The notes beneath the pieces were generated by a model. The model made no database searches. It was not told where the DNA came from and worked only from the letters and a program-made list of their open reading frames with translations. The translations under genes were made by a program, and so were the position numbers. Positions 47,501-58,662 of a DNA stretch of 64,000 nucleotides are shown piece by piece (within the stretch, counting starts at the first letter, position 1; each line of letters begins with the position of its first letter). Source of the DNA: Zingiber officinale. Taxonomy: Eukaryota > Streptophyta > Magnoliopsida > Zingiberales > Zingiberaceae. The DNA is taken from the NCBI RefSeq assembly GCF_018446385.1, contig NC_055990.1:22315558-22379557 (forward strand), given 5' to 3'.

Positions 47501-49325
47501 CATCTTAGTGATGGGGCAGGATTCCCAGATGCCTTAGTTAGGACAGGCTGATGTTGTTTTCATTGGAACAGATCAAATCTCTATTTTTATTTGTTCCTTT
47601 GTTTTATAATCATGTTTACTTTGAAGGAGACATCCTTACCATCACATTGGTCATTTCACCAGATATATGTTCTTTCACTAATATCTTAGCTGTAAGTATA
47701 ATTTCTCCAACACATTGCATAAAGGAATTTCATTTAAATTCATCCAATTGCTGGTGGCAGAATTGGAAATGAAAGGCTCACTATTGTTATTAAAATATAA
47801 ACTCTAAAAAAATATATAGTTTATTTATGAGTAATAGAATGTGTGTAGATCTGGATTCTTTAAATACCAAAAATTATTAATATTAATGAATTATTTAAAC
47901 CTCATTAAATTTAGAGAAATATATTGATTTATGTAAACTAATTGTCTGCCGTTTCAAACCAATGACTATTGTTTTTTACTACATAAATTTAATAATTAAG
48001 ATATTATTCAAAACATTATTAAGTATTATTGCAAATATAGTATCATCTCAATATATATAATTATTAAAGTTTAAATCATTCATGGAGGACCTAGTTTATG
48101 TTCCAGCAAAGAAATAAATTATGCTCAATCTAGCTTAAGAATGAAATAAAATGACTAACATTAACTAAACTAAATCTGTAACATAACATGATCATCATCT
48201 AATATATATCCTTAATTTGTATTAAAAAAATAGATTTATGTATTTATATGATCTTTTTCCCCACTGGTTTACTAAAAAAAACGGAACTCCCATTGACCAA
48301 TATAATGTTGAATATAACATATATGGGGCACCTCCCCTTCGGAGTACCTTTAAAGCTCCAAATGGGAGTTCATTACAAAATGCTCTGGAACAAAATCTAA
48401 AATGTAGCTTTTCATGGTATTGGAAGTAAACTAATAACCCCCTGAAAATATTCATCCTTAAATAATTAATAACAATATGAAATAATGTTTGAAACTATAA
48501 TATAAATTTAGAGAACATCTCCAAATCTGCATCAGGTATTGTTGAAACAATTTGTTTGTTTAAATGCCATATTACAATAACATATAAATGCAATACAAGT
48601 TGTCCCACAACGATTAAAATGATAAGAAAAAAATAGAAAGCCATGTACTGAAATATAAATCTAGAATAATAAAAGAACAAAAAAAATATCAGAAATAAAG
48701 TAGTCATTCTATGCCATTCAGAAGGAAGTTCTTTCTTGATGAATAGAGAAAGGAGGTTGGATGGAGAGAAGATTAAGAAAAAGTTGATGTGATATAAGAG
48801 AGTGTGCATGGGAAGTTTAAGATTCAGATGCTATCTAATTAAGGGGTTATCAATATAAGGGATTATATTGTGTCAGATAATATAAGATATTTTTGTCAAA
48901 TAAATATGTTAAATTCGGTTTAGAAATTGTACAATATGCATCAATATTAATTCAAACAAAATGAAATTATTATAAGCTTCTAATCATTCCAAATTGTGCA
49001 AGTGAATAGCAGAAATAAATCGAGTATTGTTTTGACAAAAATAGGTTGACTTTGATTTTACATTGTTTTTAATTTTTTATATTTCGATTACTGTGATTTT
49101 ACTATGATATGACAGATCAACAATCATCTTATAACACAAACATGTCTCTGAAATTTAAAAATCTCTATTACGCCAGTGCTTTTGGTGGTGATCTCTGCCA
49201 TGAAGTTTGTCTAACTGCAGTCTTGTTCTGAATTATATCAGGGTGCAAAAGCTAACTGTAGAAGGGAAAGCAGCCTTCGTGTGGAGACTGGCACCTGCAA
49301 TATGTTTAGATCAAAAAGCAATTAG
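41586..49325 (+). CDS. J-domain co-chaperone with DnaJ-X domain (ATJ10-like)
   Basis: Nine coding exons: 41586-41672, 42145-42204, 42462-42544, 42683-42848, 43843-43972, 44397-44555, 44627-44790, 44962-45042 and 49242-49325. All are GT-AG with phases that agree, giving 337 residues. J-domain proteins stimulate Hsp70 ATPase through the H-P-D loop, seen here as H34-P35-D36 in L-V-H-P-D-K-N. Residues 1 to about 68 are the J-domain. The C-terminal two thirds match the plant DnaJ-X type: F-V-N-W-A near residue 170, then [21 protein letters not shown] and an R-R-E-S-S-L-R-V-E tail. There is no zinc-finger region, so it is type C-like. Arabidopsis relatives are a little longer (about 380-400 residues, from memory). 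The last intron, about 4.2 kb, contains a Gypsy insertion. The final exon rests on one weaker choice of acceptor. Confidence 0.9.
45221..45245. repeat. (CCTAT)n short tandem repeat
   Basis: About five copies of a CCTAT/TATCC unit in the last intron of the DnaJ gene, just upstream of the Gypsy insertion. Not telomeric (no TTTAGGG unit). Confidence 0.8.
45355..47366 (+). mobile_element. Short gag-only Gypsy-type LTR element
   Basis: 2.0 kb in the last DnaJ intron, gene sense. Direct LTRs at 45355-45808 and 46956-47366 start TGATATGGACA and end CCATAACA. The internal region is only about 1.15 kb. A primer site TTGGTATCAAAG (near 45811) fits initiator tRNA-Met. Gag-like sequence (P-T-Y-S-G-E-G style start, F-x-x-G-L region) and a Cys-x2-Cys-type knuckle (near 46.76 kb) can be seen, but no protease, reverse transcriptase or integrase. 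A non-autonomous element needing proteins from elsewhere. The gag itself is decayed with a handful of breaks. Flanks gtata and ttata are an imperfect target duplication. Confidence 0.82.
47367..49241. other. Remainder of the last DnaJ intron
   Basis: AT-rich intron sequence. A small GC-richer patch at 48280-48375 holds inverted words ggaactcccatt and aatgggagttc about 60 bp apart, a possible small hairpin element. No exon-like segment fits the gene's frame. Confidence 0.45.
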
Positions 49326-49837
49326 CATTTCAGACTTCTGTATCAAAGTGCTCTGTCGATTGGTGAAGGAAATCCATATTGTAGTGTGCAGGAGCTCATT
49401 GGCTGATAATGCCAAATTGTACTCCATAACCTCTCTTAAGTTTGTGCGTCTCTATTGGCATGATAACATGTTTTCACATTCGATGAGGGATTTGACTGCA
49501 GCACAAAGATAATTTACCTTGTGTAGGACACGTTTACTTGTTTGGTGGTTTCCTTTTCCTTTTCCTTGTCCAGAGGATTTATTACTGAAAACTATTGATT
49601 TGATGAAAAAGGGTATCTTGAATTAGTTTGCTGGATTGCTAACTGTAGATTTAAACTCACAAGTTCCTTCTATATTCTTTCATCTGTTTAAGTCAAGAAT
49701 ATTAGCACCAAGAAACTAATTATAATTATATGGCTAATTTGGACTTCTTCATGTGGTTTCTGCGTGCGTCAAGGTTGTTATAATTTGTCACTGGTTGCTG
49801 CTGAGTCTGAACAGACGAATCATGTTGTTAACATTGA

Positions 49838-50055
49838 CACTCTCCAAAGGCAATATTAGGGTTTGAGATATCGAGTCGGGCCAATGTTTTGATCTTAGAA
49901 TGATATTATTATCAGCTCTTGCCGGCATTTTGGACACTCACCAAAGGTAATATATAGGGGCTGTGTCAATGTTTTTATCTCAGAATGATATTGTTTTTGG
50001 CTCTTGCTGGCATTTTGGACACTCTCCAAAGGTAATATAGGGGTTGAAATCTAGA
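49838..50055. repeat. Tandem repeat, ~97-bp unit, ~2.2 copies
   Basis: The sequence gacactctccaaaggcaatat, then gccaatgttttgatcttag, then gctcttgccggcattttg recurs with small changes. It lies between the DnaJ gene's 3' end and the P4H gene's 3' end. No coding potential. Confidence 0.75.
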
Positions 50056-50264
50056 GTCATGTGACCCAATTAATCTTGAAGGTGGGCAGTTTTTCCCGTT
50101 CGTCCATCTGTTAAATCCAAAAGCGCAAGTCACTCCTTGTCTAGCAATCAACAACTCCTTGTCTAGCAATCAACAATTTAGATTTTTCATTTCAACAGAA
50201 GAAAATGTTCCAAGTACACTAATCCAAATTCAAATCGTGGATGTTTGATTAAAGCCTTGCCATC

Positions 50265-50456
50265 GTACCATGTCACGGGTGATTACCAAAAGTTGCAGTT
50301 TAGATTCTCTGGTCTGTAAAACGCAGACCACAAGATTGGTGGAAAGTGATGATCCCACTTGTAAAATAAGTGAGGGTCATCATTCTCCTCTTGTCCGCAT
50401 TTTGCGGACCAAGGATCCGTGCTCCAAAAGTTGTCACTTTACACGTGTTGCCTGGA
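50265..50456. repeat. Short foldback/MITE-like hairpin element
   Basis: About 190 bp. The left arm (gtctgtaaaacgcagac near 50312 and aagtgatgatcccactt near 50344) mirrors the right arm (aagtgagggtcatcatt near 50368 and gtccgcattttgcggac near 50393), with smaller nested palindromes inside each arm. No ORF. The motif tctctggtctg resembles part of the foldback at 26.5-26.9 kb. Confidence 0.65.
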
Positions 50457-50738
50457 TCAATATTTCAATCTATAATTTGAAGGAGGGAGCTTGTGTCAAT
50501 GATGGGAGTGGGAAGGACACACCGGGGAGGCAACGGAAGAGAGGAGAAAAAATAACTCAGTTGGATTAGCTGTTCTAAGGCCTAGGGGGGAAAAAGTTGA
50601 TACATTAGAGGCAGAAACCTCATCAAAGATCGATCGTACCAGAATTATAGAATAAATGCCATGTATACAGACATAATCTTGTTCACCTTATGGTAATATT
50701 GATTACAGTTTATCAAGTGAATAATAAATAATAACCAG

Positions 50739-53700
50739 CTACATGGTGCATACATTGCAGCTCTTCCTACAATACCCATGTGAATCCTTGGTGCCTACCA
50801 TATATTGAGGGTTTTTCACACACTCGCCTGCTAAGGCCCACTGCGGGCAAAGAACATTCTCATCTTCACACCCTGAGCTGGAGCTTGTTTTGTGTGGTCT
50901 CTCAAAAGACCTCACATGAATCCATTTTGTTGCGGACCATTTTTCACCCTCTATGACGGGGCAGCTTCCGTGCAAACTCTCGGAGTCTGTTGTCGCATCA
51001 GGGTGTAGGCTAAAGAACAGCAAGGCATCACCTTTTGAAGGTTTTACTGCAGAAAAAAATATCATGATTTGTAGATGAAATACTGAGAATTAGAATCAGA
51101 AAGAAAAAAAATTGTTGGATAGCTGGTATAAGTGATACCTGCATAACCATTTTTTGCACAGTCTGACCAGGTGTCATCCTTCAATTGAGATAACTTCCCC
51201 TGAGATGATAGAAAAAGAGTCAGGATGGTCTCTTATGCAATGTATTTAATGATGGATCTATTACCTTCGCAGAAGGAAAGATGGTCTCTCCACCCTTCTG
51301 AACATTGGATAGGTACATTAATACTGTGGCAATTCGATGACCTCCTAGTTCTTGATTGGCTTTATCGTGAAAGAAATCAAAATGAGGCTCATATTTTTGG
51401 CCATGCTCATAATGCAGTATTTGAAAGGATTCGCCATTTTCTGAAAAAAGGTGGAAAAAAGTAAGATCATTTAGGAATAATAAATTCTTTTATGCAGCAA
51501 ATCTTTTAATTTAAGGGATGTAAGAAACCTTCTGGAAGGAAGGTCCAAGCAGCAATCCTCTTCTCGATTCTTGCAACAATTTCATCCTACAAGAAGATGG
51601 TTGCAAATTTAATAAAATTAATCTTCATAGTGTAGCTCAGCAGCAACTACCATAGAAGGAAAAAAAAGGATGATGCTGATGGCATGTTGCTTGGGCGGAT
51701 GAATAAGAGGGAAAAGGGAAGTGGAAGGAACAAAGAAGACACATGAAAATTTGGCAGACTGGCTTCTGTTTCTTTCCATCTTACTCCACTATTCCCTCCC
51801 ATCCTCTTCCCAACATTTATCCACACAAGTAAATAAATGCACAAAGGACAATATAAAATGCTTATTTCTGCATAAGAATCTGTGTCAGCATACATGAGAG
51901 TGTGCATTGGCTTTGTGTAGTGTGTGCATGCTTGTGCACATTTACAACAACCACAACAACAACAACCCTTGTGCACATTTGATTACATAATTCCGAGAAG
52001 AGAAAGAAAAAGCAATTCAGTCGGTCATTAGCATTCTGAAACAACTTCAAGTAAAAAACAAGAGTTGCCCAGAGCATTTAAGGTTGACAATTCAAACTTC
52101 ACTTCACTTTTAGACAATTTGGCATCAAGAAAGAAAAACTGATAATTGCAAATTTTCCATCAGGAATCTACGGGTCCAAATCAACTATAAATCACATTTA
52201 CTATCTACACACATATAATGTGTCTCTAATTGTGACATGATCGATGGGCTGACATTTAACACTCTCTCTCACAAAAAAAGTACTAGTAATTACTTCAAAA
52301 TTTTAAAACAACACTATGGACAAACTGCAATTATTGAAATATTGGTGATTCATAACATCATATTGCATCATATCAGATAATCTGATATGATGTAAAGAAG
52401 GAAGACGATCTAAAATTGGGCCACTTCACAGCTGGGTTGCAATGCATCTCCCTGATGTGTCAATGTGTTGTAGGATTTTAGAATATAATCTAAAATTGGG
52501 CCACTCATGCTCATTAATAGTTATGAATAGAGCGTTTGCATTGAGTAATGACAAGACTCATATATATTTGTTGTAGAACTCACCATCTACCTCACAGCTG
52601 GGTTATAATGTATCTTCCTCACATGTCAGTGTGATGTTGGACCTGGTCATTCAAATTAAGTCTCTTTATCAGTAAAACAAGGAGTCCACTTTGGTCGATG
52701 AAGTGACATTTGGAAGACTGAGCATGCCTTTATGCAAGTAACTGTATGCATAAGTTGACATTTGAGCCTACTTTCAGTTAGCCGCACCATTATGAGGTGA
52801 AAGTTACCTAACAAGCAAACTGTCGCAATGACTGACTAGAGGAGTAAGAAATTAAAGGGCAAGGCAATAAGATAGTATATGGGGTTATGAGTCCACTATA
52901 GCAAGGAATATGGTTAGATAAACAAACTTGAAACATGAAGGCCTAGAGGTCAGTGAGCCAATAGAGCTGAAGATAGCAATATAATTCCTCAAGTTCCTCC
53001 TTGTGGCTGGCATTCAAGGAGCCATTAATGACATACCTCCTTGCAGCTAGCACTTAATGACTCAAGGAACCACACGATATTCCAATCAAAGCAAGTAAAT
53101 CTAGTATTGGCACGCTCATGCAAGGATCGCAATTTCATTAGCAAGTTCCAAGCAAGGACCTACAAAATAAAGCTAGCTGACTTGAATGGCAATGCAACAA
53201 TATTTTTAAGTAGCAACTTCCGGGCATTATAGTAGCTAGACCTCATTTTCATTCTAGGGCCAATCATATAGCTAGTGAACAACAAAAGATGAGACACGCT
53301 CTCAATGACTAGGTGTCACCCAGTGACTTATTCTAACTTCTTCATTCTGTCTTCCACAACAAAGAAGAAAAGGGATGTCTAGCAAAATAATAAGAATCAG
53401 CCACAATGGAGACTATTTATCCCCACCTATTCTTACAGATCCACTATAAGTCCAGAAAGCTTGGGCATTGGAATCGTTTACATGAGGAACCTCTCAAAAT
53501 AGCTAAGGGTGGGCAAGCATGATTACCACAATCTTCCCTCCTGCGAGGACAACATAGAGATAACAAACCTAAATAATATGTTGTTGTAGAAGTTGTTCCT
53601 TTGAAAGGTTATACAACTCTAGCAAAAACAATCAGTTCATCCTACAAACTAACCAGGGAAACTGAAATGGGTGAAAGAAATAGTATTTTGGTTGTTATTC

Positions 53701-54380
53701 AACGGTATCTTTTCCTGAACAATGAAATTACTAAGAAGACCTTCATCAAATCTCTTACAGCAAATGCTCTTTGCATTGGCATGTCATGTATAGCGAACTA
53801 TTGCAAAATGTACTGAATCCTGGAAGACATACGTGCATCAAGGTTGCAAAATGCATAGAGCAATAAATAATTTTCATGAAAGGGCCAGAAACATTAAACA
53901 TTACCTGCCTCTTTCCGATGAACATGCCAGAGCTCGTCCGCACCTCACTCATCATACTCTCCCCCGAATCATTATCCGCGACCATAGATTTCTCCAACTT
54001 ATCCTTTGCCTGGTTCCAAAACGCTCGTCACTAATCGAACCCATAGAAACCCCCAAATTCACGATATGTAATACAGAAAAAAAAGTCAAAAGATTCTAAC
54101 CAGAGAGATGAGATGGTCGCACTCCTCGTCGGAGAGGAATCCCTGATACAAGAAAGCCCTACCAAACACCAAGAGCAGAGTGAAGGCCAGAGGCCGAGGC
54201 AATCCTACAAGAATAAGAAGAAGGCGGGCTGGGAATCCCTCACCTGGGATTCCACGACAACTCAATTACTCGAGAAGGATCCAAGAAGTCGGAATCCGCC
54301 AGGCCGAACGACGATCCGAGCAGAAGAAGCGAGAGGAGAAGGGGGAGGAGGAGACGATACGAAGAGGCGGAGGATCCCAT
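50739..54380 (-). CDS. P4H: Prolyl 4-hydroxylase with C-terminal ShKT domain
   Basis: Seven exons on the minus strand: 54244-54380, 54101-54158, 53905-54009, 51529-51586, 51265-51440, 51139-51199 and 50739-51046. They form a continuous frame of 300 residues. P4Hs are ER/Golgi Fe(II)/2-oxoglutarate dioxygenases that hydroxylate proline in cell-wall proteins such as extensins and arabinogalactan proteins. The iron ligands H139, D141 (H-F-D) and H224 and the 2-oxoglutarate-binding K234 are all present. Residues about 8-26 are a hydrophobic signal anchor. A ShKT domain follows with six cysteines (C258, C265, C274, C291, C295, C298). I chose the ATG at 54380, which puts the anchor at the N-terminus; an in-frame ATG at 54482 would add 34 residues and is less likely. 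Donor GTTAGA of exon 2 is unusual but frame-consistent. Intron 3 is 2.3 kb. Confidence 0.94.
51587..53904. other. P4H intron 3, no gene
   Basis: 2.3 kb of intron. It contains an (ACAACA)n-like short repeat near 51948-51968, a perfect small palindrome at 52366-52392, and imperfect direct duplications at about 52400-52640 (cacagctgggtt and ctaaaattgggccact words each twice). No coding segment or known element was recognised. Confidence 0.5.
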
Positions 54381-54534
54381 CACCGGGGAGGCGGCGGAGC
54401 AAGGGAGAAAGGAATCAGATCGGTGAACGCGGAGAGGAGACGACAGCGAGCAGGTCTTCGCAGGCGGATTCTTCGCCCTCATTAGTCCTCCTCGATCGCC
54501 GGTGAGGTTACGCCTCCACTTGCAATGGCTGACG

Positions 54535-54801
54535 TCATCGGTGGGCTCCGGCTCAATGTTTTTTTATATATATGTGCCTTCAAGCATTTTATTCTGAAAA
54601 TATTCCTATACCTTTAATTTTTATACAAATTACCGGATAACTTCTACAAAATATTATATATATATACTAGAATTTATAAAGATTATGAGATAGCTGGTAC
54701 AATAAATATAAGTTATTCATAAATGATATTAGGATCTCTAAACAATATGATATCAAAATATTATTTACCATTTGAACTAAATTATTTAAATTTCATTAAT
54801 A
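54535..54801. promoter_or_regulatory. P4H upstream region
   Basis: AT-rich, directly upstream of the GC-rich P4H first exon on the minus strand. It is bounded on the far side by Gypsy LTR sequence only about 0.42 kb from the start codon. No unambiguous TATA box could be separated from the A/T background. Confidence 0.35.
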
Positions 54802-55462
54802 TGATTCTGTTCGGAATCTAAGTCAGACGGATCATCGAGTGAAGTAGATGAAATGTTAATCAAATTGTGATGTCCCGAAAGAGGGATATGCTGAGATAAC
54901 TTCTATGTTGACCAAGTTGTTAGAAGTCCTCTGATCAACGCTATCTGCAGCTAGCGACCGGATCGCCCTGGTCCCTGGTACCCCGATACTCGAGGCAGAT
55001 CCAACGAATATATAAATAATGGACTAATGCTAGAATAATAAAATGCGTATAGAATATGAATAGAGAACGTACCCTGGCCCGGGATACCCTCGGGTGGATC
55101 GGTGAGTTGGTCGGGATGATGCTCGCGTTGCCCTGACTCGGAAAGGTAGATGACTTTGAACAGACGGGAGAGCTGGATCTGACAGCACTCAGTCGAACGT
55201 GACCTGCATTCGGAAAACGACATGCGGGCTGGGACCTCTCCACGCCACTGTGGTCGGGATATGATATTGGCACGCATGTCGAGATATGACATTGACACGT
55301 AGGTCGAGATGTGACATCGGCACGCAAGCCGAGAAACGACATCGACATGCAGCCCGAGAGGTGACATTAACATGTAGGTCAGGATATAATAACGGCACGA
55401 AAGCAGGAGATAGGTTAGCGACACGTAAGCTGAGATATATCAGTAGCACACGGGTTGGGATA
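54802..55462 (-). mobile_element. Partial Gypsy LTR-like fragment
   Basis: Starts TGATTCTGTTCGGAATC, matching the LTR start consensus TGATYYTGTCCGRAA of the 19.6-25.3 kb family and of the LTR at 55463. It runs into a 25-bp minisatellite and is abutted by the next LTR start. No second LTR or coding part of its own was seen. Broken fossil. Confidence 0.55.
55258..55455. repeat. Minisatellite, 25-bp unit, ~8 copies
   Basis: Degenerate tandem units of the type gatatgacattgacacg followed by taggtcga. Conserved positions are the ga-gtgacat core and the cacg that follows. Copies toward the right end are most diverged. It ends where the next LTR begins. Confidence 0.8.
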
Positions 55463-57439
55463 TGATCTTGTCCGGAACCTGAGTCAGACGAAGGCCGGAT
55501 GAGCTGTCGCTGGTGTTGACGAAGAGGCGACTATGACACCCTTATCATATGTGCCCTAAAGAACGAACCCTCACGTGGCACTTGCGGATGGCGATAACTA
55601 AGCTGGCGGTACTTGAGCTCTGCACGCACTCAGACAAGCACAGGGAACGTTAGAGGCCAGAAGCTAGGGAAAAAGTCCCCAGAGCAGGCTCTCCGACACT
55701 CAAGTCAGGTACTTTTTCCACAAAAGAACATTGTACGAAGGAGAAAGAAAAGTATAAGATAAGTGTGAATATGTGAGAGAGCGTACCTGCTCAAGGGAGA
55801 GGACCTCATTTTTTATATGACAGTACGTACCTCTGAAGCCTGACTACTGTCAGGGAATGTCGGGTGTCAGGACTTGTCTGGTGATGGAGGACGCGTGACA
55901 CCCTTTTGTGGACTGGAAGAAGGTTCCATTCGCAGATGACCGCAAGCCATTGGAATATTCCCTGACATACAACAGTTATTCTCTGATAAGTGGTTACGAT
56001 TCCCTGACCTTGTTGTCATGTAGCACCTTCTGTCCCACCCAGGTATGACAAGGGCAGCTCGGGATGATCTGTCAGGTATAACACCTAGCCTAAGTCTTGT
56101 GGGGCAAGGAGAGCTGAAGTGATATCGCTCAAGAGCTGACCGAGAGTTGGCCTACTAAGAGAACCAGACCTAGATATAATCGAACTATGAAAACTCGACC
56201 AGTCGAAGTAGGTCAGGCATCACCCCGATTGCACATCCTGATTTAGATCTAGGATCCTGATATGTAAGCACTCGACCGGGCATTATGCGTCTAAGGACAC
56301 TAGGCGGTCCTACCTCTTCTTTCCCTAGCTATTGACTGCTACGTCCTTTTGACTATTGACTGACACGTCCTCTTGGCTGTTGATTGTCACGTCCTCCTAA
56401 CTGTTGATTGTCATATCCCCTTGACTTCTGACTATCACATCTCCTTGACTTCTGACTGCCACGTCTCCTTGACTCCCGATGATCGGACCCTACCATTATG
56501 CACCGTATCACAAACCTCCATCCCCCAAGTCTAGTCAAAGGAGGTTCAGGTCCGACTGACTAGACTCATACCCTGGTTTCATTTATTTCGCCATTATAAC
56601 CTTAAATTCTACTCCTTTTTTCAGATCCTCGGTCGTATAACCTGTTTAACTACTCAATCCACCTAGGAAGAAGGATCATTTTAACTTCTGTATAAGTTGT
56701 TTTCCCCTTCCCCTCTTGTTTAAAAGGAGGTCAATCACCATCCATAAAATCGTACTTTCTTTCTACTGACGCCCTTTACCCATGGATGTGAATTCTGAGT
56801 CAGATGAACTACAACGTTTCCGTCAACAATTGGATCAGACGATTCAACTGCTTATCCAAAGGGGTATGCCTTAGCCGAGATAACGTAGGATAGAGATCTT
56901 CAATCTTCTCTTCGGTGAGAAATTGAGGAACTTTGGTTAGCCGCTAAATCTCGAGCCCGGGCTGAAGTACCGTTGAAATAGAAAGTTTATTTAGACCTGG
57001 AGAGTCAAGCCCAATTCCTTATCTATTTGAAAGAGAAACACGCCTCTTTCATATCCCTTCTTCAAGAAGAAAACCGACTCAAAGAGGAAACCATTGTCTA
57101 GCAACGTCACATTATTCAATCCACCAAGGTAGAGCTAATTCAAGCTCAAGCTTATCTGGAGCAGGTAGGTCAAGCAGAACACTTTTGCTCGAGGTGTCGA
57201 CCGACTGCGGATACCATAAGAGAACTCTGATCGCTTAGATATCTCAAATGCAAAAATAATCCTTTGAGGAGTGTTTCCTGTATTTTATCAAATAAATACA
57301 AATCTAGTTAGGTTTCGGTCTTTGTTCATATTTCTTTTTCCATTGCCTCCCTAACACTTCCTTACTTTATGCAGACCCTGAGGAGGGTTAGTGAAAGCTC
57401 TGTCTGCTGATAACCCACCTAGGAACAAGAGTGTAGAAA

Positions 57440-57790
57440 GCTGACCCATGAGTTGTTAAGTGTGGGAATATGCTTGCTTATAACTTGTGCTAGGGCAAGA
57501 GTTTGAAATCCCGACCGAGAGGTCGTTGGTCGTGAGAGTATGCTCACTTATAACTCGCGCTGCGACGAGAGTTTCGAGGCGTGAGAGTATACTCACTTAT
57601 AACTCGCACTAGGGCGAGAGACTGAAATACCGATTGGAAGGTCGTTAGTCGTGAGAGCATGATCACTTATAACTCGCATTGGGGTGAGAGTCTGGAGGTG
57701 TGAGAGCATGCTCACTTATAACTCACACTAGGGTGAGAGTCTGGAGGCATAAGAGCATGCTCACTTATAACTCGCGCTGGGGCAAGAGTC
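57440..57790. repeat. Minisatellite, ~47-bp unit
   Basis: Tandem units built on gtgagagcatgctcacttat, then aactcgcgctggggcgagag and tctggag. About seven copies, with insertions of a gaccgagaggtcgttggtc segment in some, inside the Gypsy element. The gagcatgctc core of each unit is palindromic. Confidence 0.75.
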
Positions 57791-57920
57791 TGGAGTCCCG
57801 ACCAGGAATTGGTTTGGAAGCCTAATCGAGAATTTGTCTGGAAGCCTGATTGGGAATTGGTTTGAAAGCCTAACCAGGAATTGGTCTTGAAGCCTGACAA
57901 GGAATTGACTTGGAAGGGCA
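57790..57920. repeat. Minisatellite, ~27-bp unit
   Basis: About five tandem copies of aattggtttggaagcctgac-like units directly after the 47-bp array. Read on the minus strand it gives a pseudo-coding repeat (F-Q-T-N-S-x-S-G), which is an artefact of the unit length being near a multiple of three. Confidence 0.75.
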
Positions 57921-58662
57921 GCACTTGTGGCTCTGAAGGAGTTGGGCTAGTGGACTTAGCCTAATGTTCCTGCGATCACAAAGTGCATTACATAAGGCTT
58001 TAGTTAAATTTGAACCTTACCCTGATTCCAAGGATGGGTGGAGGAGCCAAATTTTGATCAACATTTTCCGCCGTCTCGTGCTTCATTTTCCGAGGCCACA
58101 GCCTGGAATTTTGGGTCCTCAAGGCATGATCTTCGTGAGATAGGGTGCTCCTGTTTGCATATCACCTCCATGATTTTCTTGTCATGTCCATCATAAATGC
58201 CCTTTCATAAGGAGCTGACACGTCCCCCTGAACTTTACTTGTGATGATGTCTGACGCATGTTTTCTGCACACGACCTCAGAGCGCTTCTGTCCCTTGATC
58301 TGATGATCATAGTATGCTTCGCAATTTTGATTGTCCGGTTCGACTCCCAATTCTCCTTAAGGGTTTTAGTTTAAAAACCCTAAAGGCCCCGTGTAGTGGC
58401 TTACTAGCGCATCGTCTTCCTCCAATCTCTCTTCCCTTGCTCATCTTTGCTTGCTAATCTTCCCTTTCGTATAACTACTTCTCCTTCTTCCTTTATTACA
58501 CCTTCGTTTATTGATTAGATAATGGCTAGAGACACGATAGTGCTCTGGTATGCCTATTTTCATTCCGATTTAGACATGAGTGACTTTAAATTTGTACAAT
58601 CCAGTTTAAGGTTGTCCGAAGCATATCAACTACGCCTCCCTGGGCCTGATGACCATCCATAT

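Noticed and set aside
54113-54505. 130-codon plus-strand ORF at the P4H 5' end
   Set aside because: Lies opposite P4H exons 1-2, which have conserved protein sequence and splice sites; the plus-strand product is an Arg/Glu-rich composition artefact.
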